This document shows, in pieces, positions 61,327 through 64,000 of a stretch of 64,000 nt of DNA. Position 1 is the first letter of the stretch. The number at the start of each line of letters is the position of its first letter. The notes below the pieces were generated by a model. It saw nothing but the letters and a program-made list of their open reading frames with translations, was not told the DNA's origin and did not search any database. The position numbers were made by a program, and so were the translations under genes. The stretch is from Latrodectus hesperus (taxonomy: Eukaryota > Arthropoda > Arachnida > Araneae > Theridiidae): positions 73,017,890 to 73,081,889 of the forward strand of contig CM075850.1 of NCBI GenBank assembly GCA_037975125.1, written 5' to 3'.

Positions 61327-63714
61327 ATTGTTCAGAGTAATTTCATTTTTTCAACACTTTAATTAATTATATTTCTTCCCAGCCATCTTCTTACTTAATG
61401 TTCATTATATGTTTTGACAGCTGATCTAGCAAGGCATGTTTGTGAAAAAATTTGATAGGTTCTATGTAGTAGCTTGCGATTGGTGCCCTTTTAAATATGG
61501 AAAACAAAAAGCAGCATTTTTGACATACTTTTATATCAAAATGCTGTTCAAGCAAGGAAAAAGTTATCTAACAAAAGTTAATGTGTATGAAGAAGATGTA
61601 TTGAAAAAACACTAGTGACCAAACTGATTTTAGAAATTTTGATCTGGCCATTTTGCTGCCAAAAATTCTCTGTGTTCTAGGCCAGTTAAAGTTGAAGACA
61701 CAGTAAAGGCACTAAATAATGCAAATCGGTGAATAACAACTTGTGAAATCGCTGAGATTAAATTTATTGAATTTGATCATTCATTATTGAAACAAAATAT
61801 GAATTGTGTAAAACAATGTTAAATTCAAAAGATTATAGAATAAAAAAATAAAATGGCTCAAATCACTTCAAAAACTTATATTCATCAGTAAAGGATGGTG
61901 CTATTTAGTGCAATTTACATTTTCTGAGTTTCTACCAGACAACATAGCAATCAATTCTGAAGCGTACTGTCATCAGCTTGAATCAAATTATTCACTTAAA
62001 CAAAAAACAGAAGAGCTCAGAATCAAGCAATAAAAAAGGTGTAATGATTATCCAAGATAGGTAAGACTTTATGCAAAATTCATTAACTTGTTAAAACATT
62101 GAATGGGATATACTGCCACACCCATCATATTCTATAGATCTAGTACTTTTAATTATTTGTTTCGTTGGAGTCTTTACAAAATCTTTTAAAGGGTAAAGTT
62201 AGTTCAATAAAGAGGTTAAAATCCTAGATTAGATTTTTTGCCAGCAAAACCAAACATATTATGAGTCTGGAATAATATTACTGCCAGAAAGAAGATTGAA
62301 AAGTTATTGGGCCAGAATGGACAGTATATATGATTCAATAAAATTTTTATTTGCTATAAGGAAAACATTTTCCTTTTTCATTTATTTTAAAAAAAAGTTA
62401 ACTAAGGTACTTTTTGAAAAATCCAATATATATATAATTTTGCAGCTAATTCAGGAAATGGAGGAACAATTATGTCTTACAAATACGTATTCTTGTTTTG
62501 ATAATGCTTGGAAAAATTTTGCAAAAAGAACTTTTTAAAATTTTCATACTTTAAAGTGGACACATAATTAATAAAAAAAAAATTATTTATAAAAATTTTG
62601 CTATAGAGGAAAAATTAATTTTGATTAGAAATTTGAAAAGTCTAATCAGAATGGTTGCAAAAATCATAATTACTATCATACAATTAAAATTTATTAATAT
62701 CTCTTAGTAAATTATATTTGTTTACATGATGTAGAAACATTATTTTTACAGAACTTTATTTCAATAATAAAAACGAGCATGATAATAATGTGAAGATAAT
62801 GAGTAATTTTGAGCTATACATTGTGTTATAAATTTTACAAAGAATTTGTAAAATGCTAGAATTTTGGTTAGAAATTTAAAAAATTTTAATGTTTTAAATA
62901 TAAATCAGTATATATTAAGATTTTGAAAGCATTAAATTAAGTATTTCAAAAAAAAAAACACTTAACCTCCTTTTTCTTAGTTAATTCTATAAGGAAATAA
63001 GAAAATTTGAGTAGTTGTGTATAGAAATTTACATAAAAATAAATTTTGAATTGTGTAGTTTGTCTACAAAAATTTTCCAATGTTCCTTTATATGGTTTAA
63101 AATATTAACTTAAATGAAAAAATTACATCAAATAGAAATTTATCGAATGATACAGTATGAAAAGACATTTCAAATTCATTGAGAATTTGTCAATTGATAC
63201 AAAATCATCCTTTGTTATTGAAAGTGAAAAATTACAATTATTGAAGTGTATCATTAAATTTAAAGTAGCTCATACTATTTCATTAATATTTAGAATCTCA
63301 TTAAATAGACATTAATCTTATTTTAGTGGCATTGTATATCAATCTAATTTACACATCAGCGACAAAGATTAACTAAATTGATACCTTAGCTATACAAATT
63401 CCTTCTTCAATTCGTTATTTATGATGCAAGAATAGAGATATTTTTCATAATCTCACTACAATGGGAATGTTAAAAATTACTATAAAGTTTAATTAAAAAA
63501 TCATATTCTATGAAAATATTATATCCTTTAATACTACTTTAATATATTTTTATTTATTACATTACAATTTTTTATAGGTTCAATGGAAGCTTCTGTGAAG
63601 TTAATAAAAAGTATAGGTGGAATTGTTGAATATTGTTTGGTTGTTATGGAATTGAGTGAGCTTAAAGGAAAAGAAAAAGTCGAGGCTCCAGTCTTTTCTC
63701 TTTTGCAGTATTAA
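51814..63714 (+). CDS. Adenine phosphoribosyltransferase (4 coding exons, 178 aa)
   Basis: Converts adenine and PRPP to AMP and pyrophosphate in cytosolic purine salvage. Exons 51814-51896, 53797-54034, 56892-56970 and 63578-63714 have GT-AG borders and phases that close to one frame. Landmarks in order: YPDFPKKGIIFRDFLPIL, the adenine-binding region IAGLESRGFLIGPPLAL, the flexible-loop region RKPGKLPGIVKKESYSLEYG, the PRPP-binding motif VVIVDDLLATGGSM, and the C-terminal LSELKGKEKVEAPVFSLLQY, which matches the family C-terminus (human ends FFSLLQYE). Length is normal (human 180 aa). The ATG is chosen because SLLQELKSAVRDYPDFP matches the family N-terminus. Introns 2 and 3 carry transposons but the coding sequence is intact. 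Head-to-head with trc. Confidence 0.98.
53797..54034 (+). CDS. Aprt coding exon 2
   Basis: Encodes DFLPILQNPSLFEEM through IAGLESRGFLIGPPLAL and KLPGIVKKESYSLEYGS. Acceptor TTTTCAG, donor ATCT|GTAAGA. The apparent continuation past the donor is intronic. Confidence 0.96.
54035..54499. other. Aprt intron 2, 5' part
   Basis: AT-rich intron. No features seen before the TIR element that begins at 54500. Confidence 0.6.
54500..55031. mobile_element. MITE-like element with GC-rich terminal inverted repeats in Aprt intron 2
   Basis: The ends are inverted copies of GGTACTTTTCCATTTYGCCG followed by GCGCA (about 25 bases, one mismatch). The sub-terminal parts of both ends are GC-rich with CGCCGGCG/GTCGCC-like words, while the core is AT-rich. 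TTT flanks both ends and may be a 3-base target duplication. At 532 bp with no substantial coding frame it looks non-autonomous. The superfamily cannot be assigned from these ends. Confidence 0.7.
55032..56891. other. Aprt intron 2, 3' part
   Basis: AT-rich intronic DNA without recognisable features. The frame at 56203-56442 is AT-driven. Confidence 0.55.
56892..56970 (+). CDS. Aprt coding exon 3 (PRPP-binding motif)
   Basis: A 79-nt exon encoding DAFEIQCDAIKENQKVVIVD and DLLATG, the first part of the PRPP motif. Its Gly-Gly is completed across the intron. Too short to stand out as an open frame. Confidence 0.96.
56971..57860. other. Aprt intron 3, 5' part
   Basis: AT-rich intronic DNA with nothing recognisable before the SINE. 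Confidence 0.55.
57862..58143 (-). repeat. tRNA-derived SINE, family B, copy 2
   Basis: Reverse-orientation copy of the element at 1655-2019. The minus strand shows a tRNA-like head (AATAGACAAGTGATTAGG, then TTGGTTCAATTCC), TAATGCCGCTAAAGACC, ATGATCTGGAGAAAATTTTC and AGTGGATCCTCTGATGG in the same order. Confidence 0.75.
58270..58557 (+). repeat. Left terminal inverted repeat of the intact transposon
   Basis: About 288 bases, matched in inverse at 59912-60201. It carries a reverse-strand open frame (within 58333-58617) mirrored by the right repeat. Confidence 0.88.
58738..59817 (+). CDS. Transposase, IS630/Tc1/mariner superfamily, DD41D-type spacing (359 aa)
   Basis: Would cut and paste the surrounding element. 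Residues ~8-55 form a first helix-turn-helix region. KQRSGRPTVSED (61-72) is the GRP linker, and ~75-112 a second helix-turn-helix (ARGIARVLDIPNSTVRKLL). Catalytic residues appear as D157 (LWTDEAHF), D254 (MQDGAPPH) and D296 (SPDLTPMDFW), with 41 residues between the last two. D291 of SPD is the alternative third residue but is not the one used in mariner. The frame is unbroken from ATG to TGA, the length is family-normal, and an AATAAA lies just after the stop at about 59822. High GC and conservation of all motifs suggest recent arrival. The exact subfamily (DD41D, VISITOR/rosa-like, versus another long-TIR group) needs a phylogeny. Confidence 0.92.
   Translation: MSLPRKVRGELIKLYYQNGMNAAEALRVYRRNHRQRRGPCTLQALRDLVRKFKDTGCTCDKQRSGRPTVSEDVVMKVHHTVTAGHTETARGIARVLDIPNSTVRKLLRSVLHMFPYRFQRVQMLEPGDPQQRLDFANAFLLRYDADNDWPLRILWTDEAHFTLNGSINTKNCVHWGETNPHAVAPIPLFDTKVTAWCGITATFVLGPFFLEETTPTSPATCSVTGPRYAAMLKNYVLPELRWLNALNDIVWMQDGAPPHIARSVKRLLDQHFGDRIISRYYPFPWPARSPDLTPMDFWFWGYLKSRVYLCNPQTLSDLKDSIRREIGNIPRAMLRAATLSTVSRMQCVIACDGTHVENV
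59912..60201 (-). repeat. Right terminal inverted repeat of the intact transposon
   Basis: Inverse of the left repeat. Outer differences are single-base changes. Similarity fades near the inner end, around 59912-59935. Confidence 0.88.
60204..61250. other. Aprt intron 3, middle part
   Basis: AT-rich intronic DNA. No gene or named repeat seen. Confidence 0.55.
61253..61324. repeat. (AT)n microsatellite
   Basis: About 72 bases of alternating AT in Aprt intron 3. Confidence 0.95.
61497..62345 (+). pseudogene. Decayed mariner (DD34D) transposase in Aprt intron 3
   Basis: Collinear fragments of a mariner transposase are visible across shifting frames: MENKKQHF at the start, NVYEEDVL, PVKVEDTVKALNNANR then ITTCEIAEI (linker and helix-turn-helix), LPDNIAINSEAYCHQLES, HPSYSIDLVLFN (the usual HPPYSPDLAPSD, with catalytic residues changed) and YESGIILLPERR at the C-terminus. 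Many stops and frameshifts make it non-functional. Its ends were not recognised. Confidence 0.8.
62346..63577. other. Aprt intron 3, 3' part
   Basis: AT-rich intronic DNA up to the acceptor TTTTTTATAG. The frame near 62296-62538 overlaps the mariner fossil's end and is not a gene. Confidence 0.55.
63578..63714 (+). CDS. Aprt coding exon 4 (C-terminus, stop)
   Basis: Encodes GSMEASVKLIKSIGGIVEYC, LVVMELSELKGKEK and VEAPVFSLLQY, then TAA at 63712-63714. It completes the PRPP-binding loop and the conserved C-terminus. The remaining window downstream is presumably 3' UTR and flank. Confidence 0.96.
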
Positions 63715-64000
63715 ATATGTCAATTTAAGGAACAAAGGAAATCAATCTTTATCAAATCATCAAAAAGTTTACGAAAATTTAATACATTTATCTATTTGAC
63801 ATCAATCATAAATATAAAGACAAATCAACAAATCAAACTTAAAATGAAAAATTAAGATTTTTCTCTCATATATATATAAATTTAAAATTGTACAATTTAT
63901 TTTAATCTTTTATTTTTAACATTATTGCAATATTTTATATCTTTATTTTAATAATTATTTTTTGATTTCAAAAATATTTCAGAATATTTTATTTTGTATA

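Overview
The window is AT-rich eukaryotic DNA with long introns, (AT)n tracts and many decayed transposons and SINEs. Several repeat copies, such as the 3' part of the pair near 9.7 and 14.2 kb, match repeats I recall as common in spider genomes, so I infer an arthropod, most likely a spider (Araneae). Nothing looks bacterial or organellar.

Layout. (1) 1-31.7 kb is mostly gene-poor: repeats (SINEs near 1.7, 8.1, 9.7, 14.2, 20.9-21.3 and 25.9 kb; a mariner fossil near 17 kb) around two phase-compatible candidate coding exons on the + strand (8619-8741 and 11298-11504). These read as part of a secreted or prohormone-like protein with dibasic sites. I cannot name the gene. (2) 31.75-47.86 kb, minus strand: a complete NDR/LATS-family serine/threonine kinase (tricornered, STK38/STK38L orthologue) in eleven coding exons, about 470 aa. 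A plausible TATA-containing promoter and non-coding first exon lie near 50.5-50.75 kb. (3) 51.81-63.71 kb, plus strand: a complete four-exon adenine phosphoribosyltransferase gene (178 aa), head-to-head with the kinase gene.

Mobile DNA inside the genes. APRT intron 2 carries a 532-bp terminal-inverted-repeat element. APRT intron 3 carries a tRNA-derived SINE, an apparently intact 1.93-kb Tc1/mariner-superfamily transposon with ~290-bp inverted repeats and a 359-aa DD41D-type transposase, and a decayed DD34D mariner. A kinase intron carries a decayed Tc1-like transposase next to a second decayed TIR element, which itself holds a SINE.

The two named genes are conserved housekeeping or signalling genes: purine salvage, and growth/morphogenesis signalling in the Hippo-like NDR branch. 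Their adjacency suggests at most a shared divergent promoter region, not a joint pathway. No new multi-gene system was found. The items most worth following are the intact transposon, the unidentified prohormone-like exons and the GC-rich MITE.
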